Origin: Dactylosporangium sucinum
GTDB lineage: Bacteria > Actinomycetota > Actinomycetes > Mycobacteriales > Micromonosporaceae
Assembly: GCF_014647515.1 (NCBI RefSeq)
Contig: NZ_BMPI01000006.1
Span: 161,371-225,370, forward strand
DNA: 64,000 nt
Reading direction: 5' to 3'
Part shown: positions 25,408-34,892 of the stretch, piece after piece
How positions within the stretch are numbered: position 1 is the stretch's first letter
How the letters are laid out: the number at the start of each line of letters is the position of its first letter
Notes under the pieces: generated by a model
What the model was told of the DNA's origin: nothing
The model's database searches: none
Seen by the model: the letters and a program-made list of their open reading frames with translations, nothing else
Position numbers and translations under genes: made by a program

Positions 25408-26107
25408 TGATCGTCCGGAGCGCGACCTCGACCATCTGACCGAAGGTCTGCTCCCGCTCCTGGGCGGTGGTCCGCTCGCCGGTCTTGATGTGGTCGCTGA
25501 CGGTGAGCAGCGTCAACGCCTGCGCGTTGTAACGTGCGGCGATGGTGTAGATGGCGGCGGACTCCATCTCCACGGCGAGCACCCCGTAGTCGGCGAGGCG
25601 ATCGTAGAGGTCGGGCCGGTCGGTGTAGAACGCGTCGGCGGCCAGGATCGGCCCGACCCGCATCTCGATACCCTGCTGCCCCGCCACGTCGACGGCCGTC
25701 CGGAGCAGCCCGAAGTCCGCCACGGGCGCGTAGTCGATCAGCCCGTCGAACCGCTGCCGGTTCATCATGGAGTCGGTGCTGGACCCGATGGCCGCCACGA
25801 CGTCGCGCAACTTGAGCGACTCGACGAGCGCCCCGCAGCTGCCGACGCGAATCAGCCGCTTGACCCCGTAGTCGTTGATCAGCTCGTGCGCGTAGATGCT
25901 GGCGCTCGGCATACCCATGCCCGACCCCTGGACGGACACCTCGACCCCGTCGTACGTCCCGGTGAACCCGAGCATGTTCCGCACGGTGGAGTAGCAGCGG
26001 GCATCTTTGAGGTAGGTCTCGGCGATCCACTTGGCCCGGAGGGGGTCTCCGGGCAGCAGCACCCGCTCCGCGATCTCGCCCGGCTGGGCCCCGATGTGCG
26101 TGCTCAT
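25400..26107 (-). CDS. deoD: Purine-nucleoside phosphorylase, DeoD type
   Basis: 235 aa, the usual length of hexameric PNP. It phosphorolyses purine nucleosides in salvage. Diagnostic segments are [38 protein letters not shown] and [14 protein letters not shown], with catalytic SDHIKTGE near residue 203. ATG 26107. It is a single gene with no sign of operon partners. Confidence 0.96.
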   Translation of the reverse strand: MSTHIGAQPGEIAERVLLPGDPLRAKWIAETYLKDARCYSTVRNMLGFTGTYDGVEVSVQGSGMGMPSASIYAHELINDYGVKRLIRVGSCGALVESLKLRDVVAAIGSSTDSMMNRQRFDGLIDYAPVADFGLLRTAVDVAGQQGIEMRVGPILAADAFYTDRPDLYDRLADYGVLAVEMESAAIYTIAARYNAQALTLLTVSDHIKTGERTTAQEREQTFGQMVEVALRTIIT

Positions 26108-26174
26108 ACCCGTGATCCTGCCAAATGCCGGTCCCGTTGGTGGCGGCGGTGGGGGGTCATGTAAGGTCTTCGGC

Positions 26175-26261
26175 GGTGGCGTGTCCGAGTGGCCTAAGGA
26201 GCACGCCTCGAAAGCGTGTGAGGGTTTACGCCCTCCCGGGGTTCGAATCCCCGCGCCACCG
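26175..26261 (+). tRNA. tRNA-Ser(CGA)
   Basis: 87-nt class II tRNA. Acceptor GGTGGCG (26175-26181) pairs with CGCCACC (26254-26260); discriminator G26261. Anticodon arm CACGC-CTCGAAA-GCGTG, anticodon CGA. T-loop GTTCGAATC. CCA not encoded. Confidence 0.96.
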
Positions 26262-26274
26262 CCCTTGGCCAGCC

Positions 26275-26315
26275 CGAACGCCCGGCCGTCCGACCAGGAC
26301 GCAGCCGGGCGTTCG
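26275..26315 (+). terminator. Terminator after tRNA-Ser(CGA)
   Basis: Perfect 11-bp stem CGAACGCCCGG (26275-26285) with CCGGGCGTTCG (26305-26315), followed by GCGTTTCAG. It starts 14 nt after the tRNA. Confidence 0.75.
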
Positions 26316-26654
26316 GCGTTTCAGTCTCGTTTTCGACAACGCCCCCCCCAGCAGCGCATGCGTTGCGTGACGGCCAAGACGGATAGCCTTGTGGGCGGAT
26401 GAGCGAGCCGCCGAAGCAACCACGAGCCAGGGCACGGTGATCATGTCTTACCACCCGATGACCATGGCCGAGCTCGCCGCGCGTTGCCCTCCGTCGCCGT
26501 ACGCCTCGGGCAGGACCCGGCCAGCTCGACGCCAAGATCGCGGCCACCTCCATGATCAATGGAGAGTCCTGGCTGCCATGGCGACCAGAACCCTCCATCG
26601 ATCATGAACACGCCGGGCGGGTCGAGGCCCGGGGCGGGTACGGAGAGCGCCGGG
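26316..26654. other. Non-coding region with long palindrome
   Basis: No supported gene. A short open frame from ATG 26443 (MSYHPMTMAELAARCPPSPY) has gene-like composition for ~25 residues, then degrades, and could be a gene remnant. A near-perfect 56-bp palindrome occupies 26551-26606. Confidence 0.55.
26551..26606. repeat. 56-bp near-perfect palindrome
   Basis: Centred on GCCATGGC (26575-26582), with outer arms CATGATCAATGGAG and CTCCATCGATCATG. Only a few positions break symmetry and there is no loop. It lies just past the end of the second ABC operon. This resembles dispersed palindromic elements of high-GC actinomycetes. Confidence 0.7.
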
Positions 26655-27979
26655 TCAGGCGCGCATCACCGTGGCGATCGGGATTCGGGCTGCCCGCGCG
26701 GCGGGGATCGCGCCGCCCAGGAGGCCGGCCACCAGGCCGGCGATGACGCCCGCTACGCCGGCCTGCCAGGGGAAGGTCATGTCGCGTAGCTCCGGGACGC
26801 GGGACGCGAACATGCCTGATGCCACGTCCAGCGCCAGCACCGAGAGCCCGATCGCGGCCCCCGCGGTCAGTAAGCCTGTCAGCAGGGTCTCGGCCAGGAC
26901 GATCCCGGCCAGGAGGGATCTCGGGGTGCCCACGGCTCTTCGCAGGGCGAACTCCTCGACCCGTTCGCCCACCGTGGCCAGGCCTACGTTCAGGATGCCG
27001 GCCACGCCGATCAGCAGCACCAGCGCTGCCATGCCCAGGAAGATCCAGCGGATGATCGAGAGCTCCTGCTCGATCGTCTTGCGGGCGTCCACCACCTGGA
27101 CCTGGAGGGCCTCGCCGGGGACACCGGCGGCGGTCAGGCGGTGGAGCAGGAGGCGTTCGGTGTCGGATGCCGACGGGGAGAGCAGCACCAGCAGGCCGCC
27201 GCCATACTGGCCGCCGGCCGAGGATGGGAGCCAGTTTCGCAGCTCGTCCATGCGGACGTAGGCCGTCGGCTGGGGGTTGCCGTCGTCCACCACGCCGATG
27301 ATGCGCGGGGTCGGGTTGGCGGTCGCGCCCTCCATCCGCATCTCGGCGGGGACGACGTGCTCGCTGAAGCCCTTGGCGGCCTCCTTGTTGAGCACCAGCC
27401 GCGGAGAGAACGACGGGGGGCCGGACTCGTCGAGCCAGCTGCCGCTCACCGGGCGGAAGGGGCGGAACTGGCGGACGTCGCCCGACACGCCGTTGAGGAC
27501 GACCTCGATGGCCTGGCCCTTCGGGGGGATGTCGCCCGCGTTGACCGGGACCGGGCGGCACAGGCCCGACTGGTCGCACTGCATCTCGAACGAGCCGGGC
27601 ATGGGAGCGTAGCCGTAGCCGGCCTCGTTGTTGAACGGGGCCGCGCCCGGGTTGATCGGGGTGACCTTGGGCTCGCCGATGATCGCCTGGTAGCTCATGA
27701 TCGCCGAGGCGCCGGGCTTGCCGCCGATGGTGTCGAAGGTGGTCGCGACGGCGTCGCCCATCGGCGGCACGTAGAGCTGCCGCGTGCCGTCCTTGCCCGC
27801 GTGGAGCTCCAGGTCGGCGAGGCGGAGCGTCTTGGCGGTCTCCGCGGCCGCCTGCACGGCGACCACAGCCAGTACACCCAGGAACAGCGAGATCATGGAC
27901 AGGAAGGTGCGCATCTTGCGGGCTCGGATGCCCTGCCCGCCGATGATGACGGCCGACCGCAGCCGGCCCGACAGTCTGA

Positions 27980-27983
<4 letters not shown>
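26655..27983 (-). CDS. FtsX/MacB-like ABC permease (second export operon)
   Basis: 442 aa. N-terminal transmembrane helix (about 27-45), large extracellular domain with two nearby cysteines (FEMQCDQSGLCRPVPV), and three C-terminal helices with the FtsX pattern AGILNVGLATVGERVEEFAL then RRAVGTPRSLL. ATGA overlap with the ATPase gene upstream. It is not closely similar to the permease at 24235, so the two operons are independent. Confidence 0.92.
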
Positions 27984-28656
<673 letters not shown>

Positions 28657-28660
<4 letters not shown>

Positions 28661-29625
28661 GACTTGCCCGGGAACGGCATGCCGCTCTGGTTCTGCTTGG
28701 CGGCCGGCAGGCTCGGCCCGGGCACAGCGATCGTCTCGTCGCCGGTGAGCCCGGACTTGATCTCGATCACCTTGCCGTCGGTGAGGCCCAGCGTGACCTG
28801 CCGCACCTCGCGCGACTGGTCGGGATTGACCACCTCGACCTGGCCCGTGCCCTGCGAGCCGGCGACCGCCTCGACCGGCAGCACCAGCACGTTGCTCGCC
28901 TTCGCGGTGACGATCTCGACGGTGGCGGCGGCGCCGTTGATGAGCTTCGCATCGGTGGGACCGATGCACACCAGCCGCATGCCGGTCGACTCCGACGGCT
29001 GCTGCGGGTTCTTCTCGACGACCGGCGGGGGCGCGCTCGCGCTGGGATTGGCCGCCGGTTGTTTGGGCTCAGGAATCGTACCGGCGGGCAGCGCGGCCAG
29101 CGTCCCCAGCACCGCGCAGGGAAATGGCCCGGGGCCGCTCTTGATCTGCGCCTGGACCGACGCCAGGGTGTCGCTGATCTGGTACGCCTGGGTGCCGTCG
29201 ATGTCGGCGACGATCCCGTAGCCGACGTGTTTGGCGGACACGATCGGCATCCCGGCGGTCACCTTCGACCGGTCGTCGACCAGCCGGCCCGTGAACAGCG
29301 CGCCGGCGGGGACCTCGATCGGCGTCGCCTTGCCGTTGGCCCACACGTTGGCGACCTTCGTCGGCTTGGTCGGCGTGGACGTCGGCGCCTTCACGTCGAG
29401 ATACCGCACCTCGCCGTCGACCGGCGCGACCAGCCCGAACGTCGGCCCGAGCTGCACCTTGCCGGTGAGGCTCACCCGGTTGGTGAGGTCCTGCCGGGTC
29501 GCCTTGACGGTCGTCATGGCGGTGCCGCGCTCGGCGAGGCTGGGACTGGCCGACGACTCGGCACTCGACGGCGTGCAGCCGGCGAGCAGGCCGAGGGCGG
29601 TGAACAGAAGCAAGAGTCTTCGCAC
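28657..29625 (-). CDS. Lipoprotein membrane-fusion protein (HlyD/MacA-like)
   Basis: 322 aa. I chose GTG 29625, which gives VRRLLLLFTALGLLAGC with a lipobox Cys at about residue 17 and GGGGG upstream. An upstream ATG at 29784 would bury the signal peptide. The mature protein has a barrel-sandwich/beta-barrel layout (NRVSLTGKVQLGPTFGLVAP, VLVLPVEAVAGSQGTGQVEV) with a Pro/Ala-rich insertion near 185-215. First gene of the fusion/ATPase/permease operon. Confidence 0.87.
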
Positions 29626-29837
29626 CGGTGCAACCCCCAGATCGAGCCGATCGAAGCCCGCCCAGGGTATCGACCAAAACCGGTCCGTGGGTGCCCGGAA
29701 TTGGGTGATCGCGAAAATACCACCCTGGGTCATCGACACCTCCACACCACAGTGGACGGTGTGAGCCCGGGCGGACGTTGTCATGATTTTGAAGATAGCC
29801 GACAGTCAATATGACAGCGCAGGCATACCTTGCATTG
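29626..29837. promoter_or_regulatory. Divergent promoter region
   Basis: 212 bp between the fusion-protein operon (minus) and a secreted-protein gene (plus). It is AT-richer than its surroundings. I see no convincing palindrome; promoters for both sides should lie here. Confidence 0.4.
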
Positions 29838-30902
29838 ATGAGAATCACTCTCGCTGCCGTTACCGCCATGGCGGCAGCCGTTCTCCTCGTTCCCGCCGCG
29901 CCCGCGAGCGCGGCCACTCCGGACCGGTGGGGCTTCGCATTCGTGAAGGACCCGACCACGGTCGCCTGGACGCCGCTGCCGGCGGCGTACCAGTACGGCA
30001 GCTGGATGACGTTCGCCCCCGGCCTGCAGGCCGACGGCATCAAGATCGCGACCGGCCGGTTCCTGGTCCGCTTCCCGCAGATCGGCGCCGGGAGCCGGGG
30101 CGTCCCGCACGTCACCGCCGTCAGCGCCGACGGCCGGTTCTGCGAGGCGGTCCGCTGGTACGGCAGCGGCGCCGACCAGATCGTCGAGGTGCAGTGCTTC
30201 AAGCCCGGCGGCGGCCCGATCGACAGCCAGTTCACGGTGCTGTGGACGGTGAGCTCCGGGACGACCCCGGCCGGCGGGTACGCGTCGGTGCAGGTCAACT
30301 CGCTCGGGGCGATCGTCCAGCAGTACAACTCGACCGGCAGCGCCAACTCGGTGACGCCGAGTTCGCCGGGGTACTACCAGGTCCGCTTCAAGAGCGTCGG
30401 CGCGCTCGGGGTGCAGTCCGGCAACCTCCAGGTCACCGCCGTGCAGCCCAACGCCCAGCCGCGCCGGTGCAAGGTCGCCCGGTGGGGATGGAGCGGTACC
30501 GACGTGATCGCCGTCGTCGCGTGCTTCAACCCGGCCACGGGCGCACTGATGGACTCCGAGTTCACCGCGTCGTTCCATCGGGAGCGGTCGGTCTACGCGG
30601 CGCTCTCCCCGCCGAAGTACTTCGGCTACGTCGCCAGCTGGGCGGCCGGCCAGACGAACTTCAACGGCATCTACGGCTTCGGCGCCAACGGCATCGGCGG
30701 GCCCGTCGTGAAGTATCCGGACCTGCACCAGAAGCAGACCCACGCGCAGGTCACCGCGTTCGGCGACACGTCGGGCTACTGCGGCCTGAAAGACCTGTGG
30801 CTCGATGCCGGCGGCACGGCGGTCGTCACTGTCGCCTGCTTCACCAACGCCGGCGCGCCGGTTGATCTGCCGTACCTGTCGACCTTCAGCTCAAGCGTCT
30901 AG
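29838..30902 (+). CDS. Secreted protein built from three imperfect repeats
   Basis: 354 aa. A signal peptide (MRITLAAVTAMAAAVLLVPA, cleavage after ASA) precedes three ~100-residue repeats. The shared pattern is VRF-xxxG, VTAV, a Cys, WxGSGxDxIVxVxCF, then D-S/L-x-F. Instances are VEVQCFKPGGGPIDSQFTVL, AVVACFNPATGALMDSEFTA and VTVACFTNAGAPVDLPYLST. Each repeat has two Cys that may pair. The family is not one I can name. ATG 29838 was chosen over 29811 because the signal peptide starts there. Confidence 0.8.
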   Translation: MRITLAAVTAMAAAVLLVPAAPASAATPDRWGFAFVKDPTTVAWTPLPAAYQYGSWMTFAPGLQADGIKIATGRFLVRFPQIGAGSRGVPHVTAVSADGRFCEAVRWYGSGADQIVEVQCFKPGGGPIDSQFTVLWTVSSGTTPAGGYASVQVNSLGAIVQQYNSTGSANSVTPSSPGYYQVRFKSVGALGVQSGNLQVTAVQPNAQPRRCKVARWGWSGTDVIAVVACFNPATGALMDSEFTASFHRERSVYAALSPPKYFGYVASWAAGQTNFNGIYGFGANGIGGPVVKYPDLHQKQTHAQVTAFGDTSGYCGLKDLWLDAGGTAVVTVACFTNAGAPVDLPYLSTFSSSV

Positions 30903-30910
30903 GCAAGGGC

Positions 30911-30930
30911 GGGGCGGCGCCTGCCGCCCC
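30911..30930 (+). terminator. Terminator hairpin
   Basis: GGGGCGGC (30911-30918) and GCCGCCCC (30923-30930) with a 4-nt loop, starting 9 bp after the stop of the secreted-protein gene. Confidence 0.6.
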
Positions 30931-31034
30931 ACCCGCCACGCGCCAGGCCCGGTAGGTGAACGTCGTGCCCGCCGCCGCATCTCACCCGGACAAGGGCCGA
31001 CCGGTTGACATGATCTGGGCTAGGGTCGGCGGCG

Positions 31035-31661
31035 GTGAGCATCGGGGCGTACCTCGCACTCGCCGCCATGGGCGCGTTCCACGGCCTGAACCCGGGCATG
31101 GGCTGGCTGTTCGCGGTGGCGATCGGGTTTCAGGAGCGGAGCAGGCTGGCGGTCCTGCGCGCCCTGACCCCCATCGCGGCCGGCCACGCCCTGTCGATCT
31201 TCGTGGTGGCCGGCCTGGTCAGCGCCCTGCAGTCGGTCCTGGCCACGCGCGCCGTCGCGATCGGGGGCGGCGCGGTGCTGGTCGGCTTCGGCCTGTGGCG
31301 CGCATTGTCCAACCGCCATGTCGGCCCGGCCGGCCTGCGCCTGTCCCCGCTGCAGCTGACGGGCTGGTCGTTCCTGATGACGAGCGTCCACGGCGCCGGC
31401 CTCATGCTCGTGCCGGTCCTGGTCGCGAACCCCCCGGCAACCGGTCACGCACACGTCGCCGGCGGGGCCTCGCTGTGGACCGGCCTGCTGGCCACGGCCG
31501 TACACACGCTGTCGATGGTCGTTGTGGCCGGCGCCGTGGCCCTGGCCGTCTTCCAGGTCATGGGCCGCCCAATCCTCCAGGCGCCGTGGCTGAGCCTGGA
31601 CCGGGTGTGGGCGGTGGCCCTGGTGGGCGCGGGGATAGCGACGGTCGCGGTGTCGCTCTAG
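31035..31661 (+). CDS. Multi-pass membrane protein, possibly NicO/UreH-like
   Basis: 208 aa with a GTG start and about six predicted transmembrane helices. Conserved-looking polar positions in membrane segments are FHGLNPGMGWLF (about 13-24), PIAAGHALSIF and SVHGAGLMLVPVL. The spacing of His residues recalls NicO/UreH metal transporters, but the HxxxxD core is not intact, so this is a weak suggestion. It converges on the HxlR gene with a 4-bp overlap. Confidence 0.72.
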   Translation: MSIGAYLALAAMGAFHGLNPGMGWLFAVAIGFQERSRLAVLRALTPIAAGHALSIFVVAGLVSALQSVLATRAVAIGGGAVLVGFGLWRALSNRHVGPAGLRLSPLQLTGWSFLMTSVHGAGLMLVPVLVANPPATGHAHVAGGASLWTGLLATAVHTLSMVVVAGAVALAVFQVMGRPILQAPWLSLDRVWAVALVGAGIATVAVSL

Positions 31662-32038
31662 CGTTCCGCGTCGTAGGCCGCCTGGGCCTGCGAGATGCCC
31701 GGCATCTCGGCCTCGACCAGGTCGATGAGCTCGGTCAGCTTGTCGGCGATGCGTTTGCCGGCGGCGGTCAGGCTGTACTCCACCCGGGGCGGGATGGCGC
31801 TGAGCACCGAGCGCGTCACCAGGCCGTCCCGCTCCAGCGCGTGCAGCGTCTGGGACAGCATCTTCTCGCTCACGCCGTCGACCCGGCGGCGCAGCTCGTT
31901 GAAGCGGTGCGTGCCCTCCAGCAGCGCGGCCAGCGTCAGGATTCCCCACCGGCCGGCGACCGTGTCCATGACGGGACGCGACGTGCAGTTTCGCGCGAAC
32001 ACGTCGAACACCAACTCGTCCCGAGGGGCCATGACCAT
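31658..32038 (-). CDS. HxlR-family transcriptional regulator
   Basis: 126 aa. The HxlR winged helix is clear: GRWGILTLAALLEGTHRFNE, then RRRVDGVSEKMLSQTLHALE and RDGLV. A Cys near the N-terminus (ARNCTSRPVM) is in the position used for redox or electrophile sensing in HxlR/YodB-type proteins. It is divergent from an NmrA-like oxidoreductase, the standard arrangement, and probably represses it. Confidence 0.93.
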   Translation of the reverse strand: MVMAPRDELVFDVFARNCTSRPVMDTVAGRWGILTLAALLEGTHRFNELRRRVDGVSEKMLSQTLHALERDGLVTRSVLSAIPPRVEYSLTAAGKRIADKLTELIDLVEAEMPGISQAQAAYDAER

Positions 32039-32056
32039 AACGATAACCGACGGGTT

Positions 32057-32077
32057 GCACTTTCTAGAAGTTAGTGC
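32057..32077. promoter_or_regulatory. Probable HxlR operator
   Basis: GCACT (32057-32061) and AGTGC (32073-32077) enclose TTCTAGAA in the 76-bp HxlR/oxidoreductase intergenic region. The inverted repeat lies centrally, where it could control both promoters. Confidence 0.55.
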
Positions 32078-32114
32078 CTACAGTTCGGCTAGCACTTACC
32101 GAAGGAGCGATCCC

Positions 32115-32939
32115 ATGACGATCACCGTCACCGGCGCCACCGGCCACCTGGGCCGGCTCGTCCTCGCCGAGCTGCGACGAGCCGGCCGGGACGACGTCGT
32201 CGCGGCCGTCCGCGACACCAGCCAGGACCTCGGCGTCCCGAGCCGGCTGGCCGACTACGACCGCCCGGAAACCCTCGACTTCACGGGCACCGACGCGCTG
32301 CTGTTGATCTCGGCCACCGACATCGAGCGGCGGTTCCCGCAGCACCGGGCGGTGGTCGACGCGGCCGTCCGGGCGGGCGTCGGGCTGATCGCCTACACGA
32401 GCATCACCGAGGCCGACACCACGGCGATCCCGATCGCGCCCTCCCACAAGCTCACCGAGGAGTACATCCGGGCGTCCGGCCTGCCGTTCACGTTCCTGCG
32501 CAACAACTGGTACATCGAGAACTACACCGCCAACCTGGCGTCCACGATCGAGCACGGCGTGCTGCTCGGCGCCGCCCGCGAGGGCCGGATCGCGGCCGCG
32601 ACCCGGGCCGACTTCGCCGCCGCGGCCGCGGCCGTCCTCGCCGGCGAGGGCCACGCCAACAAGATCTACGAGCTGGGCGGCGACCACGCCTTCACGCTCG
32701 CCGAAGTGGCGGCCGCGATCAGCGCCCGCGCCGGCCGCGAGGTCGTGTACCGCGACCTGCCCGAGGACGACTACGCCCAGGCCCTGATCGGCTTCGGCGT
32801 GCCGGAGGGCTTCGCCCGGGCGCTCGCCGCCTCCGACGCGGTCATCGCCGAGGGCGGCCTCGACGTGGTCACCGGCGAGCTGAGCCGCCTCATCGGCCGC
32901 CCGACCACGACGATCGAGGAGGCGATCCTCAAGGCGTAG
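32115..32939 (+). CDS. NmrA-like NAD(P)-binding protein, probable NAD(P)H:quinone oxidoreductase (QorB-like)
   Basis: 274 aa. The Rossmann start ITVTGATGHLGRLVLAEL has the GxxGxxG motif. YTSITEADTTAIPIAPSHKLTEEYIRASGLPFT (in parts: YTSITEAD, APSHKLTEEYIR, FTFLRNNWYIENY) matches the QorB group, which reduces quinones. The ribosome-binding site AAGGAGCGA precedes ATG 32115. Divergence from an HxlR regulator supports quinone or electrophile detoxification. Confidence 0.9.
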   Translation: MTITVTGATGHLGRLVLAELRRAGRDDVVAAVRDTSQDLGVPSRLADYDRPETLDFTGTDALLLISATDIERRFPQHRAVVDAAVRAGVGLIAYTSITEADTTAIPIAPSHKLTEEYIRASGLPFTFLRNNWYIENYTANLASTIEHGVLLGAAREGRIAAATRADFAAAAAAVLAGEGHANKIYELGGDHAFTLAEVAAAISARAGREVVYRDLPEDDYAQALIGFGVPEGFARALAASDAVIAEGGLDVVTGELSRLIGRPTTTIEEAILKA

Positions 32940-32965
32940 GAACCAGGGAACCGGTGGGTGCTCCC

Positions 32966-33469
32966 ATGCGTGTACGTACCGTGGGAGCGCCGACCATCAC
33001 GGGGATCACCGACTTCGAAGCGTTCTACCGCGCCGAGGCCGACCGGCTCTATCGCGCCCTGGCGGTCACCCTCGGCGATCCGCACCTGGCCCGCGAGGCG
33101 GCCGACGAGGCGATGGCCCGCACGTACGCGCGCTGGAGCCAGGTGCGGGACCACGAGAATCCGGGCGGATGGGCGTTCCGGGTCGGACTGAACTGGGCCA
33201 CCTCCTGGTGGCGCAAGGTCCGCCGGGAACGCCCCCTGCCGCCGCCGGACCTCGCCGACCCGGCCGCCCAGGAATCCGGGGATCGTCACGCGCTCACCGC
33301 ATTGCACCGTCTCCCGCTGCCGCAGCGCACCGTCATCGTGTGCCGCGTCCTGCTGGACCTGTCCACTGTGGAAACCGCGGCGGTGCTCGGCATCGCCGAG
33401 GGCACCGTCAAGAGCCGGATGGCGCGCGGCCTCGCCGAGCTGCGCCGCGTGCTCGGTGAGGAGCGCTAG
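32966..33469 (+). CDS. ECF-type RNA polymerase sigma factor
   Basis: 167 aa. Region 2 is visible in FEAFYRAEADRLYRALAVTL and ARTYARWSQV; region 4 in LPLPQRTVIVCRVLLDLSTV and IAEGTVKSRMARGLAELR. ATG 32966 with GGTGGG upstream is preferred; a GTG at 32954 is possible. It directly precedes, without a gap, a membrane protein that probably acts as its anti-sigma or sensor. SigE-like in general form, but no specific group can be assigned. Confidence 0.9.
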   Translation: MRVRTVGAPTITGITDFEAFYRAEADRLYRALAVTLGDPHLAREAADEAMARTYARWSQVRDHENPGGWAFRVGLNWATSWWRKVRRERPLPPPDLADPAAQESGDRHALTALHRLPLPQRTVIVCRVLLDLSTVETAAVLGIAEGTVKSRMARGLAELRRVLGEER

Positions 33470-34582
33470 ATGACCGACGAGCTGACCGACGAGCTGACCG
33501 AGGCCGTCCGGGGCGCGGCCCGTGCGGTACCGCCGAATGCCCCCGACCTCGAAGGCGTCCTGCGTCGCCACAAGCGCCGGCGCCGGCGCCACGCGCTCTC
33601 CGCGGCCGCCGCGGCGCTCGCGGTGCTGCTTGCCGGTGCGGCAGTTGTACTGCGAGAGCCCGCGCCCACCAACCCGACCCTCGACCCGTCCCCGTCCCCC
33701 GTGACGTCGACGGCAGCGGCGGCACCCGGCTTCCAGCGGCTGAACCTCGACTTCCGATCCGCCCAGATCGCGGGCGACAAGACCCGCTCGGTCGGCGTCC
33801 AGCAGCCGCCGGGCCTGCTGGAGCTGGCGCCGGACGGCCGCACGATCCTCTCGGTACCCCTGCCGGACGTGGTCGACGACGCCCGCAACCACATCCTGCT
33901 CCCCGACGGCCGCACGGTCCTGCTGGGCAGCAAGGACCTGAAGCCGGGCACGAAGAGGACCGACGGCGTGGACGTCACCGACCTGGAGATCCGCCTGGTC
34001 GTCCTGAGCCCGGCCGGCGCCGTGACCCTGTCGCGCAACGTGCGGATCCAGGGCCAGGACGTCGGGCTGGTCGGCGCCACGGCGACCGAGGCGTACCTGA
34101 GCCGCCCGGCCGGCATCGTGCGCCACGACCTGGCGACGGGCGCCGAGCAGCCGCTGAGCGGAGCCCCCGCCGACACCTTCATGATCGAATCCGGCCTGGC
34201 CCTGACGCTCGACGTGACGACCTGCCAACTGGGCGTCCACGCGCTGGCGACGGACATCCTGATGACGACCCTGCACCTGCCGACGAGTTCCTGCGGCACC
34301 TTCCACCAGGTGCGGATCTCCCCGGACGGCCGGCTGCTGGCGACGGCCACCTGGGACCCGTTCTCCGCCGCCGTGCCGTCGGTCGCCGTGTGCCGTCTCG
34401 CCGACAGCAGGGCCGCGGTGTATGAACTGGCGGGCCGCGCCGGCGACCCGCCGGGCGTCCTGGGCCTGGCCTGGTCCGGCTCGACCCTGCGGGTGGCGCA
34501 GGCGGTCCTCCCGCCGGACGCGAACCGCATGTACCCGCTGGCCGAGGTGCTGAAGACCCGCGACATCGAAACCGGCTTCTAG
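33470..34582 (+). CDS. Membrane-anchored protein with propeller-like extracellular domain; probable sigma-factor partner
   Basis: 370 aa, ATG immediately after the sigma stop codon. A short cytoplasmic part (1-42) begins with a duplicated TDELTDELTE; one transmembrane helix follows (about 42-62), then an extracellular domain with repeated LxPDGRTxL units (LELAPDGRTILSVPL, HILLPDGRTVLLG, VRISPDGRLLATA) typical of beta-propellers. There is no clear zinc-binding anti-sigma motif. The anti-sigma role is inferred from position only. Confidence 0.75.
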   Translation: MTDELTDELTEAVRGAARAVPPNAPDLEGVLRRHKRRRRRHALSAAAAALAVLLAGAAVVLREPAPTNPTLDPSPSPVTSTAAAAPGFQRLNLDFRSAQIAGDKTRSVGVQQPPGLLELAPDGRTILSVPLPDVVDDARNHILLPDGRTVLLGSKDLKPGTKRTDGVDVTDLEIRLVVLSPAGAVTLSRNVRIQGQDVGLVGATATEAYLSRPAGIVRHDLATGAEQPLSGAPADTFMIESGLALTLDVTTCQLGVHALATDILMTTLHLPTSSCGTFHQVRISPDGRLLATATWDPFSAAVPSVAVCRLADSRAAVYELAGRAGDPPGVLGLAWSGSTLRVAQAVLPPDANRMYPLAEVLKTRDIETGF

Positions 34583-34892
34583 CGCACCGGGCCGCCCTCG
34601 CCGCCCTCGCCGCCCCCACCCTCGCCGCGCCCGCCGCCTCGCCGCGCCCGCCTCCCTCGTCCGCCTCCCTCGTCCGCCTCCCTCGTCCGCCGCGATCTTG
34701 GAGTTGTGGTCCCGTTTATGTCCGTCTTTGTCCGACAAATCCGGGACCTTAACTCCAAGATCGCGGCGGGCGAGGGAGGCGAGGGAGGCGAGGGAGGCGA
34801 GGGAGGCGAGGGAGGCGAGCGCGGCGAGGGAGGCGGGGGCGGCGGGGGCGGCGGGGGCGGCGGCGTCCCACCGGCCCGAGGCCGGGGTTCGG
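34583..34892. repeat. Purine/pyrimidine mirrored low-complexity region around a palindrome
   Basis: From 34590 to 34689 the plus strand is pyrimidine-rich, with 9-bp units (GCCCTCGCC) then three 13-bp units with CCTCCCTCGTCCG. From 34767 to 34870 it is purine-rich, with five 9-bp GGCGAGGGA units, then GGGGGCGGC units. The centre is a REP-like palindrome. No gene is present. Confidence 0.8.
34690..34766. repeat. REP-like palindromic repeat, copy 2
   Basis: 25-nt arms at 34690-34714 and 34742-34766, differing at 2 positions. The left arm starts CCGCGATCTTGGAGTTGTGG. The 27-nt centre has its own TTTGTC/GACAAA hairpin. The arm core is shared with the repeat at 18605-18686, and both sit between genes. 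Confidence 0.75.

Noticed and set aside
26443..26610. Short gene starting MSYHPMTMAELAARC
   Set aside because: Only about 25 residues look gene-like, then composition changes and it enters the palindrome. Kept only as a possible remnant.
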